From assembly GCF_012849055.1 (NCBI RefSeq), contig NZ_CP051677.1, positions 3,177,001 through 3,241,000 of the forward strand: a stretch of 64,000 nucleotides of DNA, read 5' to 3'. Of this stretch, positions 16,957-25,155 are shown one piece after another (position 1 is the stretch's first letter; each line of letters begins with the position of its first letter). Source of the DNA: Spirosoma rhododendri (lineage in GTDB: Bacteria; Bacteroidota; Bacteroidia; Cytophagales; Spirosomataceae). The notes under the pieces are model-generated. The model saw nothing but the letters and a program-made list of their open reading frames with translations. It did no database searches and had not been told where the DNA came from. The translations under genes were made by a program, and so were the position numbers.

Positions 16957-18051
16957 ATGAAAAATCGATACGTGGCGGCTCTGCTGCTGGCGACCGTTGC
17001 TCAGTCGGGGAGTCTGTTTGCCCAGAAAATCCCATCGCTGAAAGATGCATTTAAAAAAGACTTCGGCATCGGAACCTGCCTGAACGTGGCGCAGATCGAG
17101 GAGCGCGACCCGGAAATGACGGCCTTCATCGCCAGCCAGTTCAACATGGCGACGCCCGAAAACGTCATGAAATCGGCGCTGGTGCATCCGGGCTGGGATA
17201 CGTATACCTTCGAGATGGCCGATAAGCTGGTCGAGTTCGGGAAGAAGCATAACATCAAAATCAACGGGCATACGCTCGTCTGGCACAGTCAGTTGCCGGG
17301 CTTCGTTCGGGGTATTCACAGTCAGGATTCGCTCCGCACGTTCTTTACCGACCACATCAAAACCGTAGCTGGTCGCTACAAAGGCAAGGTCTTTTCGTGG
17401 GACGTGGTGAACGAAGCCCTCAACGAGGACGGGACGCTACGGAAGTCGGTGTTTCTCAACTATCTGGGCGACAACTACATCACCGACGCGTTCCGGCTCG
17501 CGCAGGAAGCCTCGCCCGGTACGGAACTGTATTACAACGACTACAACAACGAGCAACCCGCCAAACGCGCCGGGTGTATCGCCATCATCAAGAAAATCAA
17601 AGACGCCGGGGTGCGTATCGACGGCGTCGGTATTCAGGGGCACTGGCACGTCGGTAAGGTACCACTGGCAGAGATCGAGGAAAGCATCAATCAGTACGCG
17701 GCCCTGGGCCTGAAAGTGATGTTCACCGAGCTGGACATCGAGGTGCTGCCCCGCAATTTTCAGGGTGCCGACGTGGGGCAGCGCATGACGGCCAACGCCA
17801 CGTCTAACCCGTACCCCGACGCGCTGCCCGACTCTGTGCAGACGCAACTGGCGGCTGACTACGAAGCCCTGTTCAAGCTTTTTCTGAAGCACAAAGACAA
17901 GGTCAGCCGTGTCACGTTCTGGGGTGTCAACGACGGGGATAGCTGGCTGAATGGCTGGCCCGTTCGCGGCCGGACCAACTACCCGCTTCTCTTCGACCGG
18001 AAGAACCAACCCAAACCCGCTTTCTACAAGGTTATTGCGCTGGGGAAGTAA
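16957..18051 (+). CDS. Endo-beta-1,4-xylanase, GH10
   Basis: GH10 xylanase (364 aa) with signal peptide MKNRYVAALLLATVAQSGSL then FAQ. The TIM barrel shows the family blocks in order: FNMATPENVMK near 65, GHTLVWHSQLPGFV near 105, acid/base WDVVNEAL (Glu near 153) and nucleophile FTELDIEVLP (Glu near 258), then VTFWGVNDGDSWLNGWP. No carbohydrate-binding module is present. It ends the + strand run and is followed 17 nt later by a strong terminator. A second GH10 (21980-23038) differs in length and sequence, so the two probably handle different chain lengths or decorations. Confidence 0.94.
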   Translation: MKNRYVAALLLATVAQSGSLFAQKIPSLKDAFKKDFGIGTCLNVAQIEERDPEMTAFIASQFNMATPENVMKSALVHPGWDTYTFEMADKLVEFGKKHNIKINGHTLVWHSQLPGFVRGIHSQDSLRTFFTDHIKTVAGRYKGKVFSWDVVNEALNEDGTLRKSVFLNYLGDNYITDAFRLAQEASPGTELYYNDYNNEQPAKRAGCIAIIKKIKDAGVRIDGVGIQGHWHVGKVPLAEIEESINQYAALGLKVMFTELDIEVLPRNFQGADVGQRMTANATSNPYPDALPDSVQTQLAADYEALFKLFLKHKDKVSRVTFWGVNDGDSWLNGWPVRGRTNYPLLFDRKNQPKPAFYKVIALGK

Positions 18052-18068
18052 CAGGTCAATTAGTCATG

Positions 18069-18104
18069 AAAAGGGCGTCTGGGGATTATTCCAGACGCCC
18101 TTTT
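18069..18104. terminator. Bidirectional intrinsic terminator between convergent genes
   Basis: Perfect 14-bp stem AAAAGGGCGTCTGG (18069-18082) with CCAGACGCCCTTTT (18091-18104) around an 8-nt loop. The T run ends the stem on + and the A run makes one on -, so it can stop both the GH10 transcript and the CE15 transcript that converges on it. Confidence 0.9.
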
Positions 18105-18144
18105 GCGGTTTGCTTCCCCCACGATGAGTACGGTTATGCGCTGG

Positions 18145-19695
18145 TCACTTAGGTATTCGGCTGTAGTTGAGTAGCTTACTGGCCCAGGGGATGAAGTATT
18201 GAAAATTTGGAGCGTCGGTATGTCCGCCATCGTGCTGTCGCCAGGCCAGTTGACCATCAAGTAAACCGGTTAGCACGGGGGGCATCTGGCTGGGGCTGTA
18301 CGCGCTGTTTACGCTCAGATCGCTGGCACCGAGTAGTTTAAATACGGGTCCGGCGGCTACGGTTGCCTTGTAACTCCCCAGCTGATCGAGCCATTTGGCG
18401 TCGCCTTTTTCGGGGATGCCGTAGCTCACAAACGTTGGTCTGGGGGCGCACAGAGCCAGCAGCTCGTGCGAATCGATGGGAAGGTCGCACCCCGTTTTTC
18501 GCCCGAACGACGATTCGGCTGCCGCGTATTTCAGGTAGTTGCCCGCCATCCAGTGATACTCTCCGCTGCCGGCCAAACTTTCGACGGCTTCGCCAAACAC
18601 CCGGCGCTGCAATGTAGTCCCGCCTTTCCCCGACGAGCCGATCAGGGCTACGGCAAACCGCTGATCGAAGGCCATCGTAACCAGCGCAGCTTTGCCGTAG
18701 CGGGAAACGCCCTCGATCCCCACCTGCTTCGCGTTGACCTGGGGTTCGGTTGCTAGATAATCGAGCGCGCGGGACGCCCCCCACGCCCAGGCCCGCAACG
18801 CTCCCCAGTCGTCGGGTTTGCGGGTTTGCCCTTTGTTCGTCAGGCCGATGATGCCCCGCGTCAGGCCCGCGCCGTTGTCCGCCTGAATGCTGCCCGCTTC
18901 CAGCAGACAATAGCCCCAGCCTGCCGCCAGCAGTTGCTCCGTAGGGGGTGAGTCGCCGGTTGGGGCGGGGGCAAAGACGTTGGGGCCGGGCAGTCGCGTG
19001 ATTGGCGCATAAGCCGGATACCGGTCGAAAATAGCTTTCATCTCCGGGTTTTGCCGGATCATCAGTTCCTTGAACGTCGCGTTGATCTTTTCCAGATCGG
19101 CGGGCGATGGCTGGGCCGGGGCCGGTAGGGCGGGCGGCAGGAAGCCGAACATCATCAGGACCGGCACCGGCCCTTTCACGTTCTGCGGCAGCACCAGCAC
19201 CATGTTGATATTGACGTCGATCAACGGATAATCGGTGTTGTCGACGTGGCCGATCAGTTGTTTGGCGACCACCGGAATACGGCCGACCTGCTCGTTGTCT
19301 GTCACCTTTACCCGCCACGTCACGGCAGGAATGGTTTTCGGCAACCGCCCGTACATTTCCTGCTCGAAGCTGTCGAGTAACTCCGGCCGACGTACCTGCC
19401 ACCACTGCTCCGGGGTAGTTACTTTTTTGCCGCCCTTCGTGGTCAGCGCGTCGGGCAGCTGCGGACACGGGTTTGCCGTTGCTTCGTCGTAGTTGGCATG
19501 ATTAGGGTCAGATTCGTTTCCACTCGGCCCAGGACGTAGTGTTTTGATGCCCAGTTGCTGCATCATGACCGCCTGATCCTGAACAGCCGTCATGGTCTTC
19601 AGGGATGGGTATTTACTGCTGTCGATGCTAGCCTGTTGCGCTATCACCCAACCGGGCAAACTGACCAACAGGGTTACGAATTGGTATGTACGCAT
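18145..19695 (-). CDS. Glucuronoyl esterase, CE15-like
   Basis: Secreted alpha/beta-hydrolase (516 aa; signal peptide MRTYQFVTLLVSLPGWVIAQ). The nucleophile motif EGVSRYGKAAL (Ser near 333) is the CE15 form of G-C-S-R-x-G-K, and the C-terminal RQHDGGHTDAPNF holds the catalytic His. LPIDSHELLALCAPRP and YVSYGIPEKGD-like blocks between them are typical of bacterial CE15. These enzymes split the ester between 4-O-methylglucuronate on xylan and lignin alcohols, fitting the two alpha-glucuronidases in this block. An insertion at about 185-250 (Pro/Ala-rich, with FGFLPP) makes it longer than most fungal CE15s, as in several Bacteroidota members. Confidence 0.85.
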   Translation of the reverse strand: MRTYQFVTLLVSLPGWVIAQQASIDSSKYPSLKTMTAVQDQAVMMQQLGIKTLRPGPSGNESDPNHANYDEATANPCPQLPDALTTKGGKKVTTPEQWWQVRRPELLDSFEQEMYGRLPKTIPAVTWRVKVTDNEQVGRIPVVAKQLIGHVDNTDYPLIDVNINMVLVLPQNVKGPVPVLMMFGFLPPALPAPAQPSPADLEKINATFKELMIRQNPEMKAIFDRYPAYAPITRLPGPNVFAPAPTGDSPPTEQLLAAGWGYCLLEAGSIQADNGAGLTRGIIGLTNKGQTRKPDDWGALRAWAWGASRALDYLATEPQVNAKQVGIEGVSRYGKAALVTMAFDQRFAVALIGSSGKGGTTLQRRVFGEAVESLAGSGEYHWMAGNYLKYAAAESSFGRKTGCDLPIDSHELLALCAPRPTFVSYGIPEKGDAKWLDQLGSYKATVAAGPVFKLLGASDLSVNSAYSPSQMPPVLTGLLDGQLAWRQHDGGHTDAPNFQYFIPWASKLLNYSRIPK

Positions 19696-19723
19696 GGGGT
19701 GAATGGTTTAGTATCAACGGGTT

Positions 19724-19864
19724 GCGAACCCCTAAATCCCTTAAGAGGTTGTTTGGGGAAGGAGTTTTTGTCATCCCTCCTGGCGTCGGGATGACAAAAA
19801 AGGTGATTCTAGGATCCTGAAATCGTTCCCCAAACAACCTCTGAAGGGGATTTAGGGGTTTGCG
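19724..19864. repeat. Composite nested palindrome, family 1, copy R4
   Basis: Outer arms of about 37 nt (19724-19760 and 19826-19864) pair CGAACCCCTAAATCCC and GAGGTTGTTTGGGGAA with their complements near the right end, with 2-3 small differences. Inside is a short family-1 core, GTTTTTGTCATCCC at 19764 paired with GGGATGACAAAAA at 19788, with only TCCTGGCGTC between: the normal loop and most of one arm are gone. It lies between the sialate O-acetylesterase-type gene and CE15. Confidence 0.88.
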
Positions 19865-19882
19865 CACCTTCTGTTCAACTGC

Positions 19883-21808
19883 TTACTTGTCCGTGCGGAA
19901 CGGGGATGCGGGTAGGCCCTCTTTGTTGGTCAGATTGGCGTTGACCGGGTTATCGGCCCAGGCATAGCGGACATACTGCGGGTTCGGAACGTCATCGCTC
20001 GACACGACCACCGTGTTGCCCTCGATTCTGGCGTTGGCCCAGACGAATTTCTTGTCGGCACCGGCAATGGCGAAGTCGCCGGGCGCTTCCCCGTCTCGGG
20101 TTGTCAGGCCACCGCCAACGTTGGTAAAGCTGAGCGTGATTTTGTTGCCATCGATGTTGGCCGATTGATAGAGTGGTCCCGACGCAACGATGTTTTCGTG
20201 GTAAGCCGTTTTTAGCGCGGTCAGCGCCAGCCGTTCGCCGACGTCTTTTTTGTTGTCGGGGTGAATGTCGTTCCACTCGCCCAGATCGATGGCAACGACC
20301 ATCGCCGTGTTTGGTACCGACAGCGCACTAAGCTGAGATTCGCGGAGAACGGCCCACCCGCTTTCCGACGGCTGGTAGTTATAGTCCATAAAGCCGGGTA
20401 GCTGAACGTACAGGAAAGGGAGCGTACCCTGCTGCCATTTGCCCCGCCAGTCGGCGATCAGGGCGGGCAGTAGCTGGGCGTATTCGGCGGGTTTTCCGGC
20501 GTTGCTCTCGCCCTGATACCAGCAAAATCCTTTGATGGTGTACTTGATTTCGGGCGCTACCATCGCGTTGTACAGGGCCGTCGGCTGATTCTGCGCGCTG
20601 ATACCGCCAGCAAAACCGCCCCCGCCCATAGACGGAAACGCAACGCCAACTTTGTACTGCCACGTTCCTTTCAGGTCGACCGTATCGGCACCGGCGAAGA
20701 GACTGTACGGCTTGTCGGGGACGAAGCCGCCTTTGCCGCCGTTGTTGGTGACCCGCACCACGAGTACGTTTTTCCCGGCTTTCAGTACATTGGCGGGCAG
20801 CTTGTACCGGCGTTGGGGATACATATACGTCGTCCGACCCACCGATTTGCCGTTGACATACAGTTCATCGGCATCGACGATACGGCCCAGAAAAACCGTC
20901 GCGGGTTTGCCGACCATAGCCGCTGGTACGTCGATTTCGCGCCGATACCAGACAATGCCGTTGAGGTCTTTCACGCCCTGATCTTCCCAGTAGCCCGGCA
21001 CGTTGATCGGCCGCCAGCCTTTCGGCATGTAAGCCGGATCGTACCACTTCGTCGCGCCCGACGTGCCCAGATCGACGGGCGGAGCGGGCCGTGGCATGGC
21101 CAATTGTCGGCGCGTCAGGCCGTTGACGTAGCTGGTATCTTTATTTTGGGCCACCGTTGCTTCGAGTGCCGAAAAACTGGTCAACCCGCTTTCACTGATC
21201 CAGGCTTCGATAGGCGTTCCGCCGACGCTGGCGTTGATGATGCCCACTGGTATGTTGTACTGCTGGTGAATTTTCTTCGCGAAAAAATAAGCCACCGCCG
21301 AGAACGGCCGCACATCCGGCCCCACCGCCTTCTTCCACTGCCCGTTGGGTACGTCGGTTTGCGGGCCTTGCAGGCTGGTGAGCGTCGGTACCCAGAACTG
21401 CCGGATTTGCGGATAGTTGGCCGTCGCGATTTCGTTGGCGTAGGTGACGTCGTGGATATTCAGCTGGTGCACCATGTTGCTCTGCCCGCTGCAAAACCAG
21501 ACGTCGCCGATCAGGATGTCTTTGACGCTAAGCTGGGTGTTGCCTGCGATGTCCATCGTGAACGGCCCACCCGCTTTCATCGACGGTAGCTTAACCTGCC
21601 ATTTTCCGCTTGCGTCGGTGGTCGTCTTGTAGCTTTTTCCGCTAAAGCGTATTGCGATTTTTTCACCGGGAGAGGCCCATCCCCAGATGTTGAGGGGCGT
21701 ATCGCGCTGCAACACCATGCCGTCGCTAATCAAACTCGGTAAACGTAATTGAGCCTGTGTTGTCAGATTAACGAGTACGAGCAGACAAATCCAGATGAAC
21801 GATTTCAT
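19883..21808 (-). CDS. Sialate O-acetylesterase-type carbohydrate esterase with inserted beta domain
   Basis: Large SASA-family esterase (641 aa; signal peptide MKSFIWICLLVLVNLTTQAQ). Order: N-terminal beta domain (about 25-95, DGMVLQRDTPLNIWGWA), first half of the SGNH domain with FCSGQSNMVHQL (Ser110), an inserted GH2-like sugar-binding jelly roll (about 265-400, including WYRREIDVPAAM and VNGKSVGRTTY), then the second half with FCWYQGESN near 443 and the DIHPDNK histidine block near 535. This layout fits enzymes that deacetylate xylan or sialic acids; between CE15 and GH10 acetyl-xylan is the likelier substrate. It starts 171 nt after GH10 in a - strand run, the gap being filled by repeat R5. 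Confidence 0.9.
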   Translation of the reverse strand: MKSFIWICLLVLVNLTTQAQLRLPSLISDGMVLQRDTPLNIWGWASPGEKIAIRFSGKSYKTTTDASGKWQVKLPSMKAGGPFTMDIAGNTQLSVKDILIGDVWFCSGQSNMVHQLNIHDVTYANEIATANYPQIRQFWVPTLTSLQGPQTDVPNGQWKKAVGPDVRPFSAVAYFFAKKIHQQYNIPVGIINASVGGTPIEAWISESGLTSFSALEATVAQNKDTSYVNGLTRRQLAMPRPAPPVDLGTSGATKWYDPAYMPKGWRPINVPGYWEDQGVKDLNGIVWYRREIDVPAAMVGKPATVFLGRIVDADELYVNGKSVGRTTYMYPQRRYKLPANVLKAGKNVLVVRVTNNGGKGGFVPDKPYSLFAGADTVDLKGTWQYKVGVAFPSMGGGGFAGGISAQNQPTALYNAMVAPEIKYTIKGFCWYQGESNAGKPAEYAQLLPALIADWRGKWQQGTLPFLYVQLPGFMDYNYQPSESGWAVLRESQLSALSVPNTAMVVAIDLGEWNDIHPDNKKDVGERLALTALKTAYHENIVASGPLYQSANIDGNKITLSFTNVGGGLTTRDGEAPGDFAIAGADKKFVWANARIEGNTVVVSSDDVPNPQYVRYAWADNPVNANLTNKEGLPASPFRTDK

Positions 21809-21837
21809 TGGGGGAAAAGACGGGTTGTAGGGGGAGT

Positions 21838-21961
21838 TTTTTTGTCATGGCTCCGGCCACCCGGCCCGACGCCAGGAGGGATCTTCGGAAACAGGCAGTT
21901 TTAACTCGCTCCGAAGATCCCTCCTGGCGTCGGGCCGGGTGGCCGGAGCCATGACAAAAAA
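21838..21961. repeat. Large palindromic repeat, family 1, copy R5 (perfect 52-nt arms)
   Basis: Arms 21838-21889 and 21910-21961 are exact reverse complements over 52 nt by direct reading, with a 20-nt loop. The order is TTTTTTGTCAT, the GC module in the opposite orientation (GGCTCCGGCCACCCGG, 21849-21864; inverted 21935-21950), then CCCGACGCCAGGAGGGATCT. The module splits the GTCAT/CCCGAC junction, a third insertion point. The identity of the arms implies a recent origin or ongoing arm-to-arm correction. Confidence 0.95.
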
Positions 21962-21979
21962 TGATTGAAACAAAAAACG

Positions 21980-23038
21980 CTAGAAGCGGACTACGCTTTC
22001 GTAGGCTTTTTTGGGTTTGCCGGCCTGGTCGAAGAGGAGCGGGTAGTCTTTGCGGCCAGGTACCGGGAAATTGTCGAGCCACGAATAGCGGTCGGTGAGG
22101 TTCCAGAACGTGACGCCGGTAATCGTGTTGCGATGCTTGCGGAACACCTCGAACAGCATCTTATACTGTGCTGCCTGCTGGTCGTTCATGGCCGGGGTAA
22201 ACTCGCTTTTGTCGGTCGGCCGACGTTCCCGGCGTTCGTGTTCTTTGGGGTACACCGACACGTCGACCTCGGTAAATTGCACTTTCAGACCCAGGCTGGC
22301 AAACTTCGTAATCGACTCCTCCAACTCCGAACGGGTGGGTTCGTAAATCGACCAGTGCGCCTGTAATCCCACGCCGTCAATAGGTACGCCCTTCGCTTTC
22401 AGCTTCTTCAGCAGCTGAAAAATGCGATCCCGCTTGGATGGCGTTTCCGTGTTGTAGTCGTTGTAGAACAGCTGCGCGTTCGGGTCGGCTTCGTGCGCGT
22501 ACTGAAACATTTTCTCGATGTAATCTTCGCCGATGATTTCCAGAAACCGCGTCTTCCGATATATGGCTGTGCTGGTGTCGGGCACGGCTTCGTTGACCAC
22601 GTCCCAGGCGTATACCGTGCCTTTGTAGCGGGTCATGACGTCGGTGATGTGCCGTTTCATCCGGGCCAGCAGCACATCGCGGCTCACGGTTTTGCCGGTC
22701 GAATCCACGAAAAGCCAGGCTGGTGTCTGGTTGTGCCAGCAGAGTGTGTGGCCCCGCAATTTGATGTTGTTCTGCCTGGCAAAGTCGGCAATGGCGTCGG
22801 CGTCTTTCCAGTTGTAGCGATTCTCTTCGGGATGAATTGGCCCTATCTTCATCGCGTTCTCGGGCGTCATACTGTTGAACTGCGCCTTGATTAGCTCGGC
22901 GTCGGGGCCGGGTTGCACCATGCGCGGGTTCACGGCAACGCCAATCGGGAAGTAGTCTTTATAATAATCCTTCAACCCTTTCTCGGGGGCCGTCATCGCC
23001 GACAGCAGTGGTAACAGGAGTAACGAACGAAAGCGCAT
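21980..23038 (-). CDS. Endo-beta-1,4-xylanase, GH10 (second copy)
   Basis: GH10 enzyme of 352 aa with a short signal sequence (MRFRSLLLLPLLSAMTA). Catalytic blocks: FNSMTPENAMKIG near 55, GHTLCWHNQTPAWLF near 96, acid/base WDVVNEAV (Glu150), nucleophile FTEVDVSVYP (Glu257) and VTFWNLTDRYSWLDNFP near 320. It has an extra charged segment after the nucleophile (KEHERRERRPTDKSEF) absent from the first GH10. Repeats R5 and R6 bracket it. Endo-xylanase function is very likely; preference for glucuronate-decorated chains is inferred from the adjacent GH67 and GH115. Confidence 0.94.
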   Translation of the reverse strand: MRFRSLLLLPLLSAMTAPEKGLKDYYKDYFPIGVAVNPRMVQPGPDAELIKAQFNSMTPENAMKIGPIHPEENRYNWKDADAIADFARQNNIKLRGHTLCWHNQTPAWLFVDSTGKTVSRDVLLARMKRHITDVMTRYKGTVYAWDVVNEAVPDTSTAIYRKTRFLEIIGEDYIEKMFQYAHEADPNAQLFYNDYNTETPSKRDRIFQLLKKLKAKGVPIDGVGLQAHWSIYEPTRSELEESITKFASLGLKVQFTEVDVSVYPKEHERRERRPTDKSEFTPAMNDQQAAQYKMLFEVFRKHRNTITGVTFWNLTDRYSWLDNFPVPGRKDYPLLFDQAGKPKKAYESVVRF

Positions 23039-23107
23039 GGTTGAGTAGGAAAAGTGCCAAGCGTATCTGCGCTGGGTAAGGTTGAGGGGATTGGCCTAAT
23101 ACGAATT

Positions 23108-23220
23108 ATTTTTTTGTCATGGCTCCGGCCACCCGGCCCGACGTCAGGAGGGATCTTCGGTAATAGGCGGTTTGATTCGTCAATACCAAAGATCCCTCCT
23201 GGCGTCGGGATGACAAAAAA
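23108..23220. repeat. Large palindromic repeat, family 1, copy R6 (unequal arms)
   Basis: Left arm 23108-23162 has the inverted GC module GGCTCCGGCCACCCGG (23121-23136) directly after GTCAT. Right arm 23184-23220 lacks it and reads GGCGTCGGGATGACAAAAAA. Removing the 16-nt module from the left arm restores a near-perfect palindrome with the right arm, which makes this the clearest example of module presence/absence. It sits between GH10 and GH43. Confidence 0.92.
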
Positions 23221-23236
23221 CGGTCAAAGCAGATGC

Positions 23237-24289
23237 TTACTTGTACGCGTCGATTGTTTTGATCGTGCCGTCGGGGTTGTAGGTCATTTCGGTGACTTTC
23301 ACATTCCGCAGGTGCGTCTTGCCCGACAGTTGGATGTCGTGGTAAAACAGGTACCACTTGCCGTCTTTTTCGATGATCGAATGGTGGTTCGTCCAGCCAA
23401 GCACCGGCTTCAGCAGTACACCTTTGTAGGTGAAAGGACCGTACGGACTGTCGCCCATCGCGTAGCACAGGTTGTGCGTGTCGCCGGTCGAGTACGAGAA
23501 GTAGTACTTGCCTTTGTATTTATGCAGCCAGGCGGCTTCGAAAAAGCGTTTGTCGTTGTCTTTTTCGAGGAATGGCTTGCCGTTTTCGTCCAGCAGTTGA
23601 ACCGCCTTAACGGGTTCGGCCAGCTCTTTCATGTCAGCAGCCAGCCGGGCTACGCGGGGCAGGTACGCGACTTCTTCAGGCTTTTTCAGCGCCCCTTTCG
23701 CGTCGTACTGATTGTTGTCCCACCGCTGTAATTGACCGCCCCAGATGCCGCCGAAATACAGATACGACTTGCCATCGGTATCCTGAAAAACGCAGGGATC
23801 GATGCTGTATGTACCTTTCATCGGCTGCGGCTCGGCCTTGAACGGACCCACCGGGCTTTTGCTCGTTGCGACGCCAAGGTGGAACACGTCCTGCTTGTCT
23901 TTGACGGGGAAATAGAGGTAATACGTGCCGTTTTTGTAGGCCGCATCCGGTGCCCAAAGCTGCCGCCCTGCCCAGGGGATGTCTTTGATGTCGAGTGCTA
24001 CGCCATTGTCTTTCACGGGGCCACCGATCTTATCCATCGACAGGATGTGATAATCGCGCATGGCGAAGTGCCCGCCGTCGTCATCTTCCTTGACGTCTTT
24101 GGCGTCGATGTCGTGCGAGGGGTAGATGTAAATTTTGCCGTTGAAAACGTGGGCCGATGGGTCAGCGGTGTAGATGTGCGATACCAGCGGCTGCGAAATG
24201 GGGGTTTTGCCGGTTTCGGTCTGGGCAAACGTCGATAGCGACAGGCAACTCAGTGCGGCTAGCGCCAATGAAATGCGAATACGTTTCAT
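23237..24289 (-). CDS. Glycoside hydrolase family 43
   Basis: Secreted five-bladed beta-propeller glycosidase (350 aa; signal peptide MKRIRISLALAALSCLSLST then FAQ). The general base is in YTADPSAHVFNGK (Asp near 43), the pKa-modulating Asp in YSIDPCVFQD near 158 and the acid in FFEAAWLHKYKGKYYF (Glu near 249). It is a single-domain member. GH43 enzymes of this size next to xylanases are usually beta-xylosidases or alpha-L-arabinofuranosidases; the sequence does not decide between them. Genes on both sides lie on the same strand, so it probably belongs to the xylan operon. Confidence 0.9.
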   Translation of the reverse strand: MKRIRISLALAALSCLSLSTFAQTETGKTPISQPLVSHIYTADPSAHVFNGKIYIYPSHDIDAKDVKEDDDGGHFAMRDYHILSMDKIGGPVKDNGVALDIKDIPWAGRQLWAPDAAYKNGTYYLYFPVKDKQDVFHLGVATSKSPVGPFKAEPQPMKGTYSIDPCVFQDTDGKSYLYFGGIWGGQLQRWDNNQYDAKGALKKPEEVAYLPRVARLAADMKELAEPVKAVQLLDENGKPFLEKDNDKRFFEAAWLHKYKGKYYFSYSTGDTHNLCYAMGDSPYGPFTYKGVLLKPVLGWTNHHSIIEKDGKWYLFYHDIQLSGKTHLRNVKVTEMTYNPDGTIKTIDAYK

Positions 24290-24351
24290 GCGTGGGTTTT
24301 AACTGTAAATAAGTTTCTTACTAATACTTTTCGTAAAAGTGACAAAAGATA

Positions 24352-25155
24352 CTAAAAACCAATCGAGTTACCACCGTCGACGGGGAGCGACGCACCGGTG
24401 ATATAGCGGGCGGCTTCCGACGCCAGGAAAACGGCCGCCCAGCCAATATCCGACGGCTGGCCAAACGTACCCATCGGCGTCCGGCGCATGGCGCGGGCGA
24501 AGCGGTCGGGGTCGCCACCCATCGCCGTTTTGCTCATGGCCGTTTCGATGAAACCCGGCGCAATGGCATTCACCCGCACGCCTTTGCCCGACCATTCCGA
24601 CGCCAGAATTTTGACCATTCCTTCCACCGCCGACTTCGACGCGCCGTATGCCGCGACCCGGTCGATACCGTAGTAAGCCGCCATCGACGAAATCATAATC
24701 ACGACACCGCTGTTTCGCTCGACCATGCGGGTAGCACAGGCGCGTGTCAGCGAAAAAACGGCGTTTAGATTGGTGTGTACCACCCGGTCGAATTCGTCGT
24801 CGGTGACGTCCAGCGCGGGCTTTTTCATGTTGATGCCCGCGTTGTTGACCAGAATATCAATGGGGCCGTGCTGACGTTCGATGGTGTCGACCAGTTGGTC
24901 CAGTTCAGCGCGCACCGTTACGTCATTGACCATGTAATTCGCTTTGGGCCCCAGCGTCTCGACCGCGTCGATCAGGGGTTGTTCCCGGCGACCCGTCACG
25001 ATGACGTCGGCTCCGGCAAGGGTCATGCACCGGGCAATGTCGAAGCCGATGCCGCTGCCCCCGCCGGTAATGAGCGCGCGCTTGCCTTCCAGCGAAAAAA
25101 CGGCTGGCGCGGATGTGAGCAGTGCCGTGTCGGCTGCTTGTTCGTTGGTAGTCAT
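24352..25155 (-). CDS. Short-chain dehydrogenase/reductase (gluconate-5-dehydrogenase-like)
   Basis: Cytoplasmic NAD(P)-dependent oxidoreductase (267 aa, no signal peptide). Classical SDR motifs: TGGGSGIG near 31, NNAG near 108, catalytic Ser in ISSMAAYYG and YGASK near 174, and the C-terminal LPVDGG. It begins at the base next to the stop codon of the GH67 gene, so translation is probably coupled. The relatives I recognise reduce keto-sugar acids (5-keto-gluconate, fructuronate) or sugars. Because it follows an alpha-glucuronidase, a role in reducing fructuronate made from released glucuronate is reasonable but unproven. Confidence 0.85.
   Translation of the reverse strand: MTTNEQAADTALLTSAPAVFSLEGKRALITGGGSGIGFDIARCMTLAGADVIVTGRREQPLIDAVETLGPKANYMVNDVTVRAELDQLVDTIERQHGPIDILVNNAGINMKKPALDVTDDEFDRVVHTNLNAVFSLTRACATRMVERNSGVVIMISSMAAYYGIDRVAAYGASKSAVEGMVKILASEWSGKGVRVNAIAPGFIETAMSKTAMGGDPDRFARAMRRTPMGTFGQPSDIGWAAVFLASEAARYITGASLPVDGGNSIGF

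Noticed and set aside
20813..21589. 258-codon + strand frame inside the large sialate O-acetylesterase-type gene
   Set aside because: Shadow of the - strand gene; composition is Arg/His/Val-rich and no family feature is present.
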